A stretch of 64,000 bases of DNA from an uncultured Oscillospiraceae bacterium (GTDB lineage Bacteria; Bacillota; Clostridia; Oscillospirales; Oscillospiraceae): contig CANQMW010000004.1 in assembly GCA_947625045.1 (NCBI GenBank), positions 1 to 64,000 of the forward strand. Direction: 5' to 3'. Made by a program: the position numbers and the translations under genes. The notes below the pieces were generated by a model. The model was not told where the DNA came from. It was given only the letters and a program-made list of their open reading frames with translations, and did no database searches. Shown in pieces: positions 1 through 9,449 of this stretch. Positions within the stretch are counted from its first letter, which is position 1; each line of letters begins with the position of its first letter.

Positions 1-225
1 GCCACCAAGACCGAACAGGCGGAGAAGCTGATACTGGACTTACTGGCAGACGGGAAAGAGCTTGCCAGCGAGGACATTGTAAAAGCCGCAGCCGAAGCCG
101 GAATATCCGAAAGGACGGTGCAGAACGCCAAGCGCAACATGGGCGGCATTTTAGGCGCAAGGCGTGTCGGCGGTCAATGGTACAACTTCATCAAGAAGAA
201 GCAGCCACCCGAACCCGCAAGCTGA
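1..225 (+). CDS. C-terminal fragment of an AAA-type replication or primase-like protein of a mobile element (5' end outside window)
   Basis: The frame enters from the left edge and stops at TGA 223-225; 74 residues are visible. They form a winged-helix or helix-turn-helix tail with the run SERTVQNAKRNMG, followed by a basic end. This kind of tail is common at the C-terminus of RepA-like AAA ATPases and primase/helicase proteins of integrative elements in Firmicutes. The nucleotide-binding domain is outside the window, so the assignment rests on the tail alone. A strong hairpin follows directly, and then a truncated chromosomal gene, which fits the end of an integrated element. It could instead be another DNA-binding protein with a similar tail. 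Confidence 0.5.
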   Translation, partial: ATKTEQAEKLILDLLADGKELASEDIVKAAAEAGISERTVQNAKRNMGGILGARRVGGQWYNFIKKKQPPEPAS

Positions 226-262
226 AAGTGCAAAACGCAGACCCTTTGCGCTTTGCACTTTC
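224..262 (+). terminator. Hairpin at the end of the element gene
   Basis: The arms GAAAGTGCAAAACGC (224-238) and GCGCTTTGCACTTTC (248-262) pair over 15 bp with one mismatch around a 9-nt loop. The stem overlaps the stop codon. No long T tract follows, so it could be a protein-binding palindrome or an element-end repeat instead of an intrinsic terminator. A second GCACTTTC lies just downstream. Confidence 0.5.
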
Positions 263-291
263 GCACTTTCACGATAATTTGCGTCAATAAC

Positions 292-468
292 TCAAAAAAG
301 CACTTGACAAAACGCTTCATGAGGGGCATAATCGTATACAGCCCCATCATAGGCGGCCATGTTGACCGCCGCCTCCTCGGGGGCCGCGGTCTTATGGGCG
401 GCGCAGGCGGTCAGGATGGATCCGGCCAGCACAAGGACTAGGGCCAGGGCAAAAAGTCTCCGTTTCAT
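292..468 (-). pseudogene. Truncated lipoprotein gene (N-terminal 58 codons)
   Basis: Read on the minus strand from ATG 468, with AAGGAAGGA as ribosome binding site. The product begins with a classic lipoprotein signal peptide ending in the lipobox LTAC, followed by a short Ala/Glu-rich linker and about 30 further residues before TGA at 292. Nothing resembling a folded domain follows the signal. The frame ends where the AT-richer element-like sequence begins. I infer that the 3' part was removed by insertion of the element to the left. A naturally tiny lipoprotein is possible but less likely. Confidence 0.55.
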
Positions 469-538
469 GGGCTGTCCTTCCTTTCGCGTTTGTCCATAGG
501 ACGGCCCCGGCGGGAAAAAGTTCCCGGGGAATCAATGA

Positions 539-564
539 GGGCCGGAGGCAAATGCCCCCGGCCC
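539..564 (-). terminator. Terminator-like hairpin after the HerA-type gene
   Basis: A GC-rich imperfect inverted repeat, GGGCCGGAGGC / GCCCCCGGCCC with a loop around AAAT, lies about 20 nt downstream of the stop of the minus-strand ATPase gene. It has no strong U tract. From here to the lipoprotein start at 468 I see only that gene's ribosome binding site. Confidence 0.45.
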
Positions 565-585
565 GTTTCACATATGAGGAAAAGC

Positions 586-2226
586 TTACTTGAAGAACCC
601 GCCGATGAGGTCGCTGACGATGTTGCCGGCGAACTGGCTGGCGGCGTTGCGGACGGTCTTGGAGCTATTGCCCATGAGGCCCCGGGTGATATTTTTGGTG
701 AGCTGCCGGCCCATGGATTTGGCGGTATTGCGGCTGGCCTTGATGATGCTCTGCTGCATCTTGGTATGGCCGTACTTGTCCCGGCCCTCGGCCTTATACT
801 GGGCCTGGAGGGCTTTCTCCTCCGCCCGGGCGGCCTTCTCCGCGGCCTTGGCCTCGGCGATGGCCTGCTTCTCGGCGGCGGCAGCCTCCTTGGCGGCCTG
901 CGCCTCCGCCTCCGCCTGGGCGGCGGCTGCCTGGGCCGCCTGCTCCTGCTCGGTCAAGATCTCGTAGGCGGAGCGATCGTCCACGGCCTGGGCGTACTTG
1001 GAATACAGCGCGTCGTTGGCCACCAGCATGGCCCTCGCGGCCATGTCCATGGCGCTCATGGAGCTCTGAGGCGGGCAGATAGTGGTCTGCTCCACCATGG
1101 TTGGCACGCCGTCATCGTCCAGCATGGACGTGAGCGCCACGCCGGTGCCCAGAGACCCGATGGCCTCCTCGGTCTTGAACTTGGGGTTCTCCCGGAAACT
1201 CTGGGCCGCCACCCGCACGGCCTTCTGCTCGGCGGGGGTATAGGCCCGCAGGGCGTGCTGGATGCGGTTATTGAGCTGGGCCAGCACCTCGTCGGGGATG
1301 TCGGAGGGGCTCTGGGTGATGAAGAAGATGCCCACGCCCTTGCTGCGGATGAGCTTCACCACCTGCACCACCTTGTCCACCAGGGCCTTGGGAGCGTCGG
1401 AGAAGAGCATATGGGCCTCGTCGAAGAAGAACACCAGCTTGGGCTTGTCCCCATCGCCCACCTCGGGCAGACCCTCGTAGAGCTCGGAGAGCATCCACAG
1501 CATGAACGTGGCGTACAAAAGCGGCCGCTGGGCCAGCTCCACGCAGTGGAGGATATTGATCATGCCCCGGCCGTCGGGGGAGGCCTGCATCCAGTCATCG
1601 ATGTCCAGGCTGGGCTCGCCGAAGAAGTCCGCCGCACCGTCGTTCTCCAGGGCCAGCATGGCCCGCTGGATGCCGCCCACGCTCTGGCTGGACACGTTGC
1701 CGTAGGTGTTGACGAAGTCGGCGTGGTGCTCGCCCAGATACGCCAGCATGGCCCGCAGGTCCTTGAGGTCGATGAGCTCCCAGCCGTTGTCGTCGGCCAC
1801 CCGGAAGGCGATGTTGAGGACCCCCTCCTGGGCGTCGGACAGGTCCAGGAGCCGGCTCAGAAGCAGGGGCCCCACGTCCGTGACGGTGGCCCGGACGGGG
1901 ATGCCGCCCTTGCCGAACACGTCCCAGAACCGGCAGGGATAGCCGGTGTACTTGAAAGCCGCCGGGTCCACGCCGACATTTTTCAGCCGCTCCTGCATCT
2001 TCTCATTGTCGGTCCCCGCCAATGCCGTGCCGGACACATCGCCCTTGATGTCCGCCAGGAACACGGGCACGCCCATGTCGGAAAAGCCCTCGGCCAGGAC
2101 CTTCAGGGTGACGGTCTTGCCGGTGCCGGTGGCGCCGGCGATGAGGCCGTGGCGGTTGGCCATGCCGGGCAGCAGGAAGACCTGCTCGTCTCCCTTGCCC
2201 ACCAGTATTTTGCCGTCCTGGAGCAT
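586..2226 (-). CDS. HerA-like helicase / DUF853 ATPase
   Basis: A 546-residue P-loop ATPase of the HerA/FtsK superfamily, DUF853 (YjgR) type. Walker A GATGTGKT is at residues 31-38 and Walker B with the DE pair at 269-270 (FFFDEAHM). A conserved DIKGDVSG segment follows the first strand pair. Residues about 425-475 form an Ala/Glu/Lys-rich coiled coil, and the C-terminus is the basic amphipathic tail typical of the family. Length fits the family (about 500). The family is inferred to be a DNA-translocating ATPase, but its cellular role is poorly known. Start ATG 2226 has GAGGGGG upstream. Transcribed alone. Confidence 0.85.
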   Translation of the reverse strand: MLQDGKILVGKGDEQVFLLPGMANRHGLIAGATGTGKTVTLKVLAEGFSDMGVPVFLADIKGDVSGTALAGTDNEKMQERLKNVGVDPAAFKYTGYPCRFWDVFGKGGIPVRATVTDVGPLLLSRLLDLSDAQEGVLNIAFRVADDNGWELIDLKDLRAMLAYLGEHHADFVNTYGNVSSQSVGGIQRAMLALENDGAADFFGEPSLDIDDWMQASPDGRGMINILHCVELAQRPLLYATFMLWMLSELYEGLPEVGDGDKPKLVFFFDEAHMLFSDAPKALVDKVVQVVKLIRSKGVGIFFITQSPSDIPDEVLAQLNNRIQHALRAYTPAEQKAVRVAAQSFRENPKFKTEEAIGSLGTGVALTSMLDDDGVPTMVEQTTICPPQSSMSAMDMAARAMLVANDALYSKYAQAVDDRSAYEILTEQEQAAQAAAAQAEAEAQAAKEAAAAEKQAIAEAKAAEKAARAEEKALQAQYKAEGRDKYGHTKMQQSIIKASRNTAKSMGRQLTKNITRGLMGNSSKTVRNAASQFAGNIVSDLIGGFFK

Positions 2227-2398
2227 ATATGTATCCCCCTCGGTATGATATAGTTGGTTTTCTCTATGATACCATGTTTTTGCAAAAAAGAAAAGGGTCA
2301 GCGGGGAAGGCTCGTCCGCAGCTCTTGTGCGTTCATGGGAGCGGGGGTATAATCATGGCAGAAGAACGATAGATCGGTATTTAGCTGGAGGTACTATT

Positions 2399-2632
2399 AT
2401 GCTGAAAAAACTCAATCTGATTTTGAATACCATCATAGGTTCATTCATTGGAGTGTTAATCGGACACGGAATATATGTACTCTGGGATTTTAAGGCACAC
2501 CCCGATTTATATGCCATGCAGTCCGCACCATGGTACACAAGCATTATATTTTATGGTATAGTAACGGTTGTCGTTTTGACTGTAGCTATTATCATAAAGC
2601 TGATTATCCGAAAGAAGATAAAGAAACAATAA
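2399..2632 (+). CDS. Small two-helix membrane protein, unknown function
   Basis: A 77-residue protein starting at ATG 2399, which has TGGAGG 8 nt upstream; a longer frame from 2327 lacks a good ribosome site. It has two hydrophobic helices (about residues 7-28 and 45-68) separated by a short loop with conserved-looking Asp, His and Trp residues, and ends in a strongly basic tail (RKKIKKQ). It is clearly more AT-rich than its GC-rich neighbours, which suggests recent acquisition. Similar small membrane proteins are widespread in Firmicutes without an assigned role. I cannot name a function. Confidence 0.65.
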   Translation: MLKKLNLILNTIIGSFIGVLIGHGIYVLWDFKAHPDLYAMQSAPWYTSIIFYGIVTVVVLTVAIIIKLIIRKKIKKQ

Positions 2633-2667
2633 ATTCCCATTTATCGCGCCGCAGGCGCACATTATTG

Positions 2668-2784
2668 AAGGCTCCCTTGTGCAAAGGGAGCTGGCGCGGC
2701 GTCAGCCGCGTCTGAGGGATTGTCGTTTACAACCCCTCCACCGCACTTCGTGCGGTCCCCCTCCCCTTGCACAGGGGAGGCTTT
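2668..2784. repeat. Dispersed structured repeat, copy 1
   Basis: About 117 bp bounded by imperfect inverted ends related to AAGGCTCCCTTGTGCA and its complement GCACAGGGGAGGCTT. Inside lie a hairpin GCGCGGC/GCCGCGT and a palindrome CCGCACTTCGTGCGG. A closely related copy sits at 36896-37007, and a terminal fragment at 11917-11934. It carries no coding capacity and behaves like a non-autonomous palindromic element. Confidence 0.85.
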
Positions 2785-2835
2785 GGCTTGGCGGCGACCT
2801 TGATAATTCCCCATTTGTCGGCCAAACGAACAAAG

Positions 2836-2863
2836 GGCGGGAGCATCATCCGATGCTCCCGCC
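2836..2863 (-). terminator. Terminator of the dipeptidase-MATE operon
   Basis: A perfect 12-bp stem, GGCGGGAGCATC with its complement and a 4-nt loop, starts 6 nt past the MATE stop codon. Confidence 0.75.
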
Positions 2864-2868
2864 GTTTC

Positions 2869-4236
2869 TTATCCGGCCAGTTCCCCGGCCACAGCCGCTC
2901 GGATCCGGCGCCACAGGACCAGCGCCAGGGGCATGGCGGCGGTCTCCGCCAGGGCGAAGGCCCACCATATCCAGGTGAGGTTCCCGAACACCCGCAGGAT
3001 GAGCGCGAACGCCACCGGCAGCACCGCCTGCCGGGCGGTGGTCAGGACCATGCTCTTGAGCCCCTGGCCCAGCCCCTGCAGCCCTGCGGCGCACACCATG
3101 CCCGGGATGGACAAAAACCACACCAGCCCGAAGATGCGCAGGGCGGGCCGCCCCATGGCGGCCATGTTCTCCGAGGCGTTGAACAGCCGCAGCACTGTCC
3201 CCGGCAGCAGCTCCAGCGCCGCGAAAAAGACGAGATATAAAAGCACCGAGTAGATGAGCGTCCAGCGGATGGCCTGGTCGATGCGGTCCAGCTTTTTCGC
3301 CCCATAGTTGTAGGCCACGATGGGGATGAGGCCGTTGTCGATGCCGTGGACCCCCACGGTCACCACGCCCTGTATCTTGGCGCACACGCCGTAGATGGCC
3401 ACCGCCGTGGAAGAGAAGGCGAAGAGGATGGAGTTCATCACCACGCTCACGAAGCTGGTCAGGACCTGCACCAGCGCGGAGGGCACGCCTACCCGCAGGA
3501 TATCCCGGATGCTCTTCCCGTCCGGCTTTGGCCGGAGGGAGAAGGGTATCTCCCTGTTCCACCGGCGGTTGATGACGATGCCGGCGACCATGCCCACCAC
3601 CTGGCCGATGACGGTGGCGATGGCGGCGCCCAATGTCTCCAGCCGGGGCACGCCGAACAGGCCGAAGATGAAGATGGGATCCAGGGCCAGATTCGTCAGC
3701 GACGCGGCGGAGAGTGTGAAGAGGAAGAGGTGGCCCTTGCCGCTTGCCATGACGAACCTATCGAACACCCACTGGCCCATCTGGCCGAAGGAGAAGAGCA
3801 TGCACACGGCGAGATACTGTCGGCCATAGGCGGCGATGACCTCGTTGCCGCCGGACTGCCAGTCAAAATACCACCGCACGCCCACCAGACACAGCACCGC
3901 GATCAGCACCCACGCGCAGAAGGCCAGGAAGATGGCGCTGTCCGCCGCCCGGCGGACCTTGCCCGGGTCCTTCTCCCCCAGGGCCTTGGAGATGACGGCG
4001 TTCAGGCCGATGGCGTTGCCGAAGCCCAGGGCCGATGCCAGCGTCTGCACCGGCGCGGACAGGCTCAGCGCCGTCAGCGCCTCCTCCGAAACCCGGGAGA
4101 CGAACACGCTGTCCACGAAGTTATACAGGGAGTTTATGAGCAGGCTCACCATCAGGGGCAGGCCCGTGGTGAGGATGAGCCGGCTCATCTTGGCCGTGCC
4201 CATGGCGTTTTCCTTTTGCAGGGTAGTTTCGCTCAT
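2869..4236 (-). CDS. MATE family efflux transporter
   Basis: A 455-residue multidrug and toxin extrusion antiporter with about 12 hydrophobic helices. The family signature is at the N-terminus (LPLMVSLLINSLYNFVDSVF, then SEEALTALSLS) and in the second half (GIDNGLIPIVAYNYGA). Length matches the MepA-like branch of about 450 residues. It should exchange cations for organic compounds across the cytoplasmic membrane; the substrate cannot be told. Its ATG overlaps the TGA of the upstream dipeptidase gene (ATGA at 4233-4236), so the two are translationally coupled. Confidence 0.9.
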   Translation of the reverse strand: MSETTLQKENAMGTAKMSRLILTTGLPLMVSLLINSLYNFVDSVFVSRVSEEALTALSLSAPVQTLASALGFGNAIGLNAVISKALGEKDPGKVRRAADSAIFLAFCAWVLIAVLCLVGVRWYFDWQSGGNEVIAAYGRQYLAVCMLFSFGQMGQWVFDRFVMASGKGHLFLFTLSAASLTNLALDPIFIFGLFGVPRLETLGAAIATVIGQVVGMVAGIVINRRWNREIPFSLRPKPDGKSIRDILRVGVPSALVQVLTSFVSVVMNSILFAFSSTAVAIYGVCAKIQGVVTVGVHGIDNGLIPIVAYNYGAKKLDRIDQAIRWTLIYSVLLYLVFFAALELLPGTVLRLFNASENMAAMGRPALRIFGLVWFLSIPGMVCAAGLQGLGQGLKSMVLTTARQAVLPVAFALILRVFGNLTWIWWAFALAETAAMPLALVLWRRIRAAVAGELAG

Positions 4237-5159
4237 GCCAGCACTCTCCGCCAGTTGTTGTAGAATATGTCCTCCAAAAGGGGCCGGTCATAGCCCCGCG
4301 TTTCCAGCGCCTGCCACAGGGAGGGCAGGTCCTGGACCCCTTTCCAGCGGCAGGCCAGGGTGCAGCCGTCCCAGTCCCCGCCCAGGGATACGGTCTTTTC
4401 CCCGCCTAATTCCATAAAATGGTCGATATGTCGGATAAGATCGCACAATGTCGCGGCTCCGCCCACGAACTCGTCGCAGAGGTTGATGCCCGCCACGCCG
4501 CCGCTGTCCCGGATGGCCTTGAACATGTCGTCGGTCAGGTTCCGGGGATGGCCGCACAGGGCCCGGCTGTCGGAGTGGGTGGCCACCAGGGGCCCCAGGC
4601 CCATCTCCGCCAGGTCCCAGAAGCCGGGATCGGAGAGATGGGACACGTCGGGGAGGATGCCAAGGCGCACCGCCTCCCGGCAGAAGGCCCGGCCCCTGTC
4701 CGTGAGGCCCTCGTCCGGGGCGTCCACATTGGCGCCGGACAGGGCGTTTTTATAGTTCCATGTAATGGTCACGAGCCTCACGCCCCAGCCTGCGACGGTC
4801 TCCAGCTTCTCCGGGTCGCAGTCAATGAGCTCCGCCCCCTCGATGGAGAGCACCGCCGCCGCCTTACCCGCGGCGTAGGCGGCGTCCAGCTCCGCGCCCG
4901 TGCGGCAATGGGCCGCCGTACCGGCGTTTTTCGCCATCTCCGAAAGGAATACGTCGTGTTCCTTTTGGCACTCGGCCCACAATGTCCCGGCGGGGTATTT
5001 TTTCGCGTTGGCAAAGAGGGCGAACACCTGGGCCGCCTTCCGGAACCGGCTCAGCCGGGCAAAGTCCAGGTGGCCGGGGGCCTTGGCCAGGGACCAGCCC
5101 TGGTGGGTGCACTCGCTTATGGTGTCGCAGTGGCCGTCGAAATAGGGGATGGGCAGCAT
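4233..5159 (-). CDS. Membrane dipeptidase family protein (peptidase M19)
   Basis: A 308-residue zinc-dependent dipeptidase of the renal-dipeptidase family. It starts with the metal-site motif FDGHCDT; later metal-binding elements are LSIEGAELI, LPDVSHLSD and VATHSDSRALCGHPRN. No signal peptide is seen with start ATG 5159, which has AGGCGGA 8 nt upstream. A longer frame from 5369 runs back through the promoter and is unlikely. It is slightly shorter than the typical 320-400 residues. Its product precedes a coupled MATE transporter, so the pair may handle a dipeptide-like compound; that is inference. Confidence 0.85.
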   Translation of the reverse strand: MLPIPYFDGHCDTISECTHQGWSLAKAPGHLDFARLSRFRKAAQVFALFANAKKYPAGTLWAECQKEHDVFLSEMAKNAGTAAHCRTGAELDAAYAAGKAAAVLSIEGAELIDCDPEKLETVAGWGVRLVTITWNYKNALSGANVDAPDEGLTDRGRAFCREAVRLGILPDVSHLSDPGFWDLAEMGLGPLVATHSDSRALCGHPRNLTDDMFKAIRDSGGVAGINLCDEFVGGAATLCDLIRHIDHFMELGGEKTVSLGGDWDGCTLACRWKGVQDLPSLWQALETRGYDRPLLEDIFYNNWRRVLA

Positions 5160-5197
5160 GGTCTGTCCGCCTTTCTGTGGAAAATTTCCTTTCCTAA

Positions 5198-5239
5198 AGT
5201 ATAAAACGGGGCCGCCCCGGCTGTCAATCCCGGGGCGGC
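5198..5239 (-). promoter_or_regulatory. Promoter and inverted repeat for the dipeptidase-MATE operon
   Basis: On the minus strand, -35 TTGACA (5222-5227) and -10 TATACT (5198-5203) are 18 bp apart. An inverted repeat GCCGCCCCGG / CCGGGGCGGC (5211-5220 and 5230-5239) brackets the -35 box, in the position expected of a repressor operator. Confidence 0.55.
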
Positions 5240-5330
5240 GTAGTGTATCTTGCCCTATTCCGACTGGAAAAGATTTGTAATTTTTACCCGGAAAGAATTT
5301 GACAAAACACTTCCATTTGAACTTTGCCTT

Positions 5331-5339
5331 TGTTATAAT
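5331..5339 (+). promoter_or_regulatory. Extended -10 promoter for prs
   Basis: TGTTATAAT is a perfect extended -10 element about 75 nt upstream of the prs start. The nearest consensus -35, TTGACA at 5299-5304, is 29 bp away, too far to pair, so the extended -10 probably does the work. Confidence 0.45.
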
Positions 5340-5414
5340 GTTCATAGGTATGTTACACGCGAGACACATTTACATATAGAATCGAATATGCCCATACGGG
5401 CAGGGGGTAACTGA

Positions 5415-6377
5415 ATGATCTCTCACGGCAAAGAAATCAAGGTCTTTACCGGAAACGCCAATCCTGAGCTGGCCAAGGGCATATGCGACAATCTGAACAT
5501 ATCCCTGGGCGACGCCGTATGCACCCACTTCGCCGACGGCGAGTGCTCTGTGTCCGTATATGAGCCGGTGCGCGGGGCGGACGTATTTTTAGTGCAGTCC
5601 ACCTGCGGTCCCGTGAACGACAACCTGATGGAGCTGCTGGTCATGACCGACGCCATGCGCCGGGCCTCCGCCGGGCGCATCACCGCCGTGATGCCCTACT
5701 TCGGCTACGCCCGTCAGGACCGGAAGGCCAAGAGCCGCGACCCCATCTCCGCGAAGCTGGTCGCCAACCTGATCACCCAGGCCGGTGCCGACCGGGTGCT
5801 GACCATGGACCTGCATGCCCCCCAGATCCAGGGCTTTTTCGACATCGCCGTGGACAACCTGGCCGGCGGGCCCCTGTTCGCCAACCACTACAAAAAGCGC
5901 TTTGATCTTAAAAGCGGCGACTTCATGGTCGTCTCCCCGGACGTGGGCAGCGTGGCCCGGGCCCGCACCTTCGCTATGAAGCTGGGTCTGGACCTGGCCA
6001 TCGTGGACAAGCGCCGGGAAAAGGCCAACCAGTCCGAGGTCATGAACCTCATCGGCAACGTGGAGGGCAAGAACGTCCTGCTCTTAGACGACATGGTGGA
6101 CACCGCCGGGTCCCTTGTGGGCGCGGCCAAGGCCATCAAGCACATCGGCGGCGCGAATAAAATTTACGCCTGCGCAAGCCACGGGGTCCTGTCCGGGCCC
6201 GCGCTGGAGCGCATTGAGAACAGCGAGCTGGAAGAGCTGCTTCTCTTCGACACCATCCCCTATCCCAAGGACCAGCCCCGGGTGGAGAAGATCAAATACC
6301 TCTCCGCGGCGCCCATCTTCGCCGCCTCCATCCACCGCATCTATGAGGACGAGTCCCTGGCGTCCCTGTTCGAGTGA
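5415..6377 (+). CDS. prs: Ribose-phosphate pyrophosphokinase (PRPP synthetase)
   Basis: A 320-residue enzyme that transfers pyrophosphate from ATP to ribose 5-phosphate, giving PRPP for nucleotide, histidine and tryptophan synthesis. Visible hallmarks are the KVFTGNANPELA start, YFGYARQDRKAKSRDPISAKL, the flexible-loop DVGSVARARTFA region and the PRPP-binding loop LLLDDMVDTAGS. The length equals the family norm. AGGGGGT precedes ATG 5415. The stop codon overlaps the start of pth (TGATG), so the two are co-translated. Confidence 0.96.
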   Translation: MISHGKEIKVFTGNANPELAKGICDNLNISLGDAVCTHFADGECSVSVYEPVRGADVFLVQSTCGPVNDNLMELLVMTDAMRRASAGRITAVMPYFGYARQDRKAKSRDPISAKLVANLITQAGADRVLTMDLHAPQIQGFFDIAVDNLAGGPLFANHYKKRFDLKSGDFMVVSPDVGSVARARTFAMKLGLDLAIVDKRREKANQSEVMNLIGNVEGKNVLLLDDMVDTAGSLVGAAKAIKHIGGANKIYACASHGVLSGPALERIENSELEELLLFDTIPYPKDQPRVEKIKYLSAAPIFAASIHRIYEDESLASLFE

Positions 6378-6976
6378 TGTTCGGGCGGAGCGCCGGCCCG
6401 GTCACATGGCTGGCGGTATTTCTGGGCAATCCCGGCCCCCGGTATAACGGCACCCGCCACAACGCGGGCTTCCTGGCCGCGGAGGCGCTGGCGAAAGACA
6501 GCGGCGTGGCGGTGACCCGCCTGCGCTTTCAGGCCCTCACGGGCCGGTGGGAGCTGTCGGACGGCACGGGCGTGCTCATCATGAAGCCCCAGACCTATAT
6601 GAACGAGTCCGGCCGGGCCGTGGGCCAGGCCGCGAGGTTCTATAAGATACCCCCCGAGCATGTACTGGTGGTGTCGGACGACATCAACCTCCCCTGCGGG
6701 AGGCTGCGGATACGGCCCAAGGGCTCCGCGGGGGGCCACAATGGATTAAAGAGCATCATCGCCCACCTGGGCAGCGAGGATTTCCCCCGCATCCGCATCG
6801 GCGTGGGCGCCCCGCCCCACGGGGGCGAGGAACAGATAGACTGGGTCCTGGGCGTGCCGCGCAATGCCGACTGGGACGCCTTTTCCGGGGCCTGCACCCG
6901 GGCGGCCAAGGCGGTGGAGGACTATATCCTCCTGGGCCCTGCCAAGGCCATGGAGCGGTACAACCGGCAGGAATAA
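6377..6976 (+). CDS. pth: Peptidyl-tRNA hydrolase
   Basis: A 199-residue esterase that recycles peptidyl-tRNA from stalled ribosomes. The motifs LGNPGPRYNGTRHNAGF (with catalytic His), MKPQTYMNESG, SDDINLPCG and GSAGGHNGLKSI are all intact. ATG 6377 shares its A with the prs stop; a GTG one codon earlier is also possible. The prs-pth order is common in Firmicutes. It ends 59 nt before glgC. Confidence 0.95.
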   Translation: MFGRSAGPVTWLAVFLGNPGPRYNGTRHNAGFLAAEALAKDSGVAVTRLRFQALTGRWELSDGTGVLIMKPQTYMNESGRAVGQAARFYKIPPEHVLVVSDDINLPCGRLRIRPKGSAGGHNGLKSIIAHLGSEDFPRIRIGVGAPPHGGEEQIDWVLGVPRNADWDAFSGACTRAAKAVEDYILLGPAKAMERYNRQE

Positions 6977-7035
6977 CATTGTTTTCTCAACGCTTCGGCG
7001 GAGCGAAAAGATAAAACAGTATTGGAGGTTTGCCC

Positions 7036-8229
7036 GTGAAAAAGGAATGTATTGCCATGCTGCTGGCCGGCGGACAGGGTTCACGGCTGTACGCCCTGAC
7101 GGCCGACGTGGCAAAGCCCAACCTTCCCTTCGGCGGGAAGTACCGCATCATCGACTTTCCCCTTTCCAACTGCGCCAACTCCGGCATCGACACCGTGGGC
7201 GTGCTGACCCAGTACCGGCCCATGAAGCTCAATGCCTACCTGGGCACCGGCCAGCCCTGGGACCTCAGCGCGGACGACGGCGGCGTGTTCATCCTGCCGC
7301 CCTATATGTCCGCGGGCGAGAAGGGCAACTGGTTCTCCGGCACAGCCAACGCCATCTACCAGAACCTGGACTTCATCGACGTGCGGGACCCGGAATATGT
7401 GCTGATCCTCTCCGGCGACCACATCTATAAGATGGACTACGCCGACATGCTCCGGGAGCACAAGGAAAAGGGCGCGGCCTGCACCATCGCCGTCATCCAG
7501 GTGAGCATGGACGAGGCAAAGCGCTTCGGCATCATGAACACCGGCGAGGACGGCTACATCACCGAGTTCGAGGAGAAGCCCGCCCATCCCAAGAGCGACC
7601 TGGCCAGCATGGGCATCTACATCTTCACCTGGAAGAAGCTGCGCCAGGCCCTGGTGGAGGACAACGCCGACCCCAACAGCCAGCAGGACTTCGGCAAAAA
7701 CATCATCCCCCGGCTGCTGAACCAGGGGGAGAAGCTCTGGGCCTACCACTTCAAGGGCTACTGGCGGGACGTGGGCACTATCACCAGCCTGTGGGACGCC
7801 AACATGGATATGCTCAGCCAGGACCAGATCGACCTCTACGACCCCGACTGGCCCATCATGAGCCGCAGCCCCATCCGCCCGCCCCAGGTCGCGGGGCCCG
7901 AGGCGGACATCCGCCACTCCATCGTGACGGAGGGCTGCATCGTGGACGGCAGCGTGTTCAACAGCGTCCTGTCCAATCAGGTGACCATCGAAAAGGGCGC
8001 CAAGGTGGAGTACAGCGTGCTCATGCCCGGCGCCGTGGTGGAGGCGGGCGCGGAGGTGCGCTTCGCCATCCTGGGCGAGAACGTCCGGGTCTGCAAGGGC
8101 GCCCGCGTGGGTGCCGAGCCGGACGGAACGGATAGCTGGGGCGTAGCGACCTGCGGCCCGGATGTGACTGTTGGCCCCGGCGCCGTGGTGGCGCCCGGTG
8201 CCATGCTGTATAGCGGGGTGGCGACATGA
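7036..8229 (+). CDS. glgC: Glucose-1-phosphate adenylyltransferase, catalytic subunit
   Basis: A 397-residue enzyme making ADP-glucose, the activated donor for glycogen. It has the nucleotidyltransferase motif [28 protein letters not shown], the ISGDH-type loop ([12 protein letters not shown]) and a C-terminal left-handed beta-helix. GTG 7036 is chosen because GGAGG sits 7 nt before it; the TTG at 7030 is too close to that site. It overlaps glgD by ATGA, as expected for the GlgC/GlgD heteromer of Firmicutes. Confidence 0.95.
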   Translation: MKKECIAMLLAGGQGSRLYALTADVAKPNLPFGGKYRIIDFPLSNCANSGIDTVGVLTQYRPMKLNAYLGTGQPWDLSADDGGVFILPPYMSAGEKGNWFSGTANAIYQNLDFIDVRDPEYVLILSGDHIYKMDYADMLREHKEKGAACTIAVIQVSMDEAKRFGIMNTGEDGYITEFEEKPAHPKSDLASMGIYIFTWKKLRQALVEDNADPNSQQDFGKNIIPRLLNQGEKLWAYHFKGYWRDVGTITSLWDANMDMLSQDQIDLYDPDWPIMSRSPIRPPQVAGPEADIRHSIVTEGCIVDGSVFNSVLSNQVTIEKGAKVEYSVLMPGAVVEAGAEVRFAILGENVRVCKGARVGAEPDGTDSWGVATCGPDVTVGPGAVVAPGAMLYSGVAT

Positions 8230-9344
8230 GAAACGATCTGCATGGCATCATCTACACCTTGAGCTCCGAGCCCGCGCTGCGGGAGCTGGTGGAGCACAGA
8301 AACAGCGCCTCTATCCCCTTCGGCGGCCGGTACCGCCTTATAGACTTCGCCCTGTCCATGATGGTCAACGCGGGCATCCGCGACGTGGGCGTCATCATGG
8401 AGCGGGACTATCAGAGCCTTTTGGACCACATGTCCAACGGCGCGGACTGGGGCCTGGCCCGGAGAAGCGGCGGCCTTCGCCTGCTGCCCCCCTTCGGCCT
8501 GAAGGAATCCCACTCCGGCCACTTCTCCGGTTGCATGGAGGCCCTGCGGTCCGTGCGCAGCTACATACGGGACATTCCCCAGGAGGACATCGTTCTCTGC
8601 GCCGCGGACTGGGCCGGCAACATCGACCTGGCCGCCGCCGTGGAGATGCACCGCCAGACCGGCGCCCGCATGACCGCCATCTGCTCCGAGGGCTATGGCC
8701 CCTTCGCCCACCATCGGCTGGTGAAGGACCCGGACGGCTTTGCCCGCCGGCTCATCTTCTCCGAGGGCGGCCCCGGGGAGGGCCTGTTCTCCCGGGAGAT
8801 CTACATCATCAAAAAGGACCTGCTGCTGGAGCTGATGGAATACTGCTCCGACTCGATCCATGACCACTTCCACCGGGACGCGGTGGCCCATTACCTGTCC
8901 CAGGGCGGCGAGATCGCCGTCTATGAGCACAACATCTACGCCCGGCGCATCACCTCCGTGCGGGACTACTACGACGCCAGCATGGAGCTGATGCAGCCCC
9001 AGATCATGGCGGAGCTGTTTCCCGCGGACGAGCGGCCCATCCGCACCAAGGAGCGGGCCGACGCCAGCACCTATTACAGCGACAAGGCCAAGGTCACCGG
9101 CTCCCTGGTGGCCGACGGCTGCTACGTGGAGGGGGAGCTTGACCACTGCATCCTCTTCCGCGGCGTCCGGGTGGGCAAGGGCGCGAAGCTGAAAAACTGC
9201 ATCCTTATGCAGGACACCGTCATCGGCGAGAACGCGAACCTGACCAGCGTCATCGCGGACAAAGACTGCGTCGTGTCGGAGGGCACCGTGCTCACCGGCA
9301 GCGACAAGCTGCCCGTCGTGATACCCAAAGGCGAAAAGGTATAA
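8226..9344 (+). CDS. glgD: Glucose-1-phosphate adenylyltransferase regulatory subunit
   Basis: A 372-residue GlgC paralogue. The fold is recognisable ([21 protein letters not shown] and a hexapeptide C-terminus), but the N-terminal GGxGxRL catalytic loop is replaced by [14 protein letters not shown]. This is the usual state of GlgD, which modulates GlgC and does not catalyse on its own. It is translationally coupled to glgC. glgA and glgB are not in the window. Confidence 0.93.
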   Translation: MRNDLHGIIYTLSSEPALRELVEHRNSASIPFGGRYRLIDFALSMMVNAGIRDVGVIMERDYQSLLDHMSNGADWGLARRSGGLRLLPPFGLKESHSGHFSGCMEALRSVRSYIRDIPQEDIVLCAADWAGNIDLAAAVEMHRQTGARMTAICSEGYGPFAHHRLVKDPDGFARRLIFSEGGPGEGLFSREIYIIKKDLLLELMEYCSDSIHDHFHRDAVAHYLSQGGEIAVYEHNIYARRITSVRDYYDASMELMQPQIMAELFPADERPIRTKERADASTYYSDKAKVTGSLVADGCYVEGELDHCILFRGVRVGKGAKLKNCILMQDTVIGENANLTSVIADKDCVVSEGTVLTGSDKLPVVIPKGEKV

Positions 9345-9362
9345 CCAACATCCCAAACGAAC

Positions 9363-9413
9363 CCATGCCCCCGCCCTGCGGAGGTCCCGCCGGACGGGGG
9401 CATGGCGTTTTTT
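9363..9413 (+). terminator. Terminator between glgD and glgP
   Basis: The stem CATGCCCCCG / CGGGGGCATG, with further pairing inside, is followed by GCGTTTTTT, a typical intrinsic terminator. It may set a lower glgP level or mark a separate promoter. Confidence 0.8.
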
Positions 9414-9449
9414 AAATTTGCAATCTATCTTCACAAGGAGCGTCTATAT

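Noticed and set aside
253..441. 62-codon plus-strand frame at the left junction
   Set aside because: Antisense to the lipoprotein signal peptide and without a ribosome site.
490..2253. 587-codon plus-strand open frame opposite the HerA-like gene
   Set aside because: It mirrors the real gene; the product is a Gly/Leu/His-rich antisense composition with no motif. The same holds for the long antisense frames at 9453-11915, 13092-15392 and 26130-28679.
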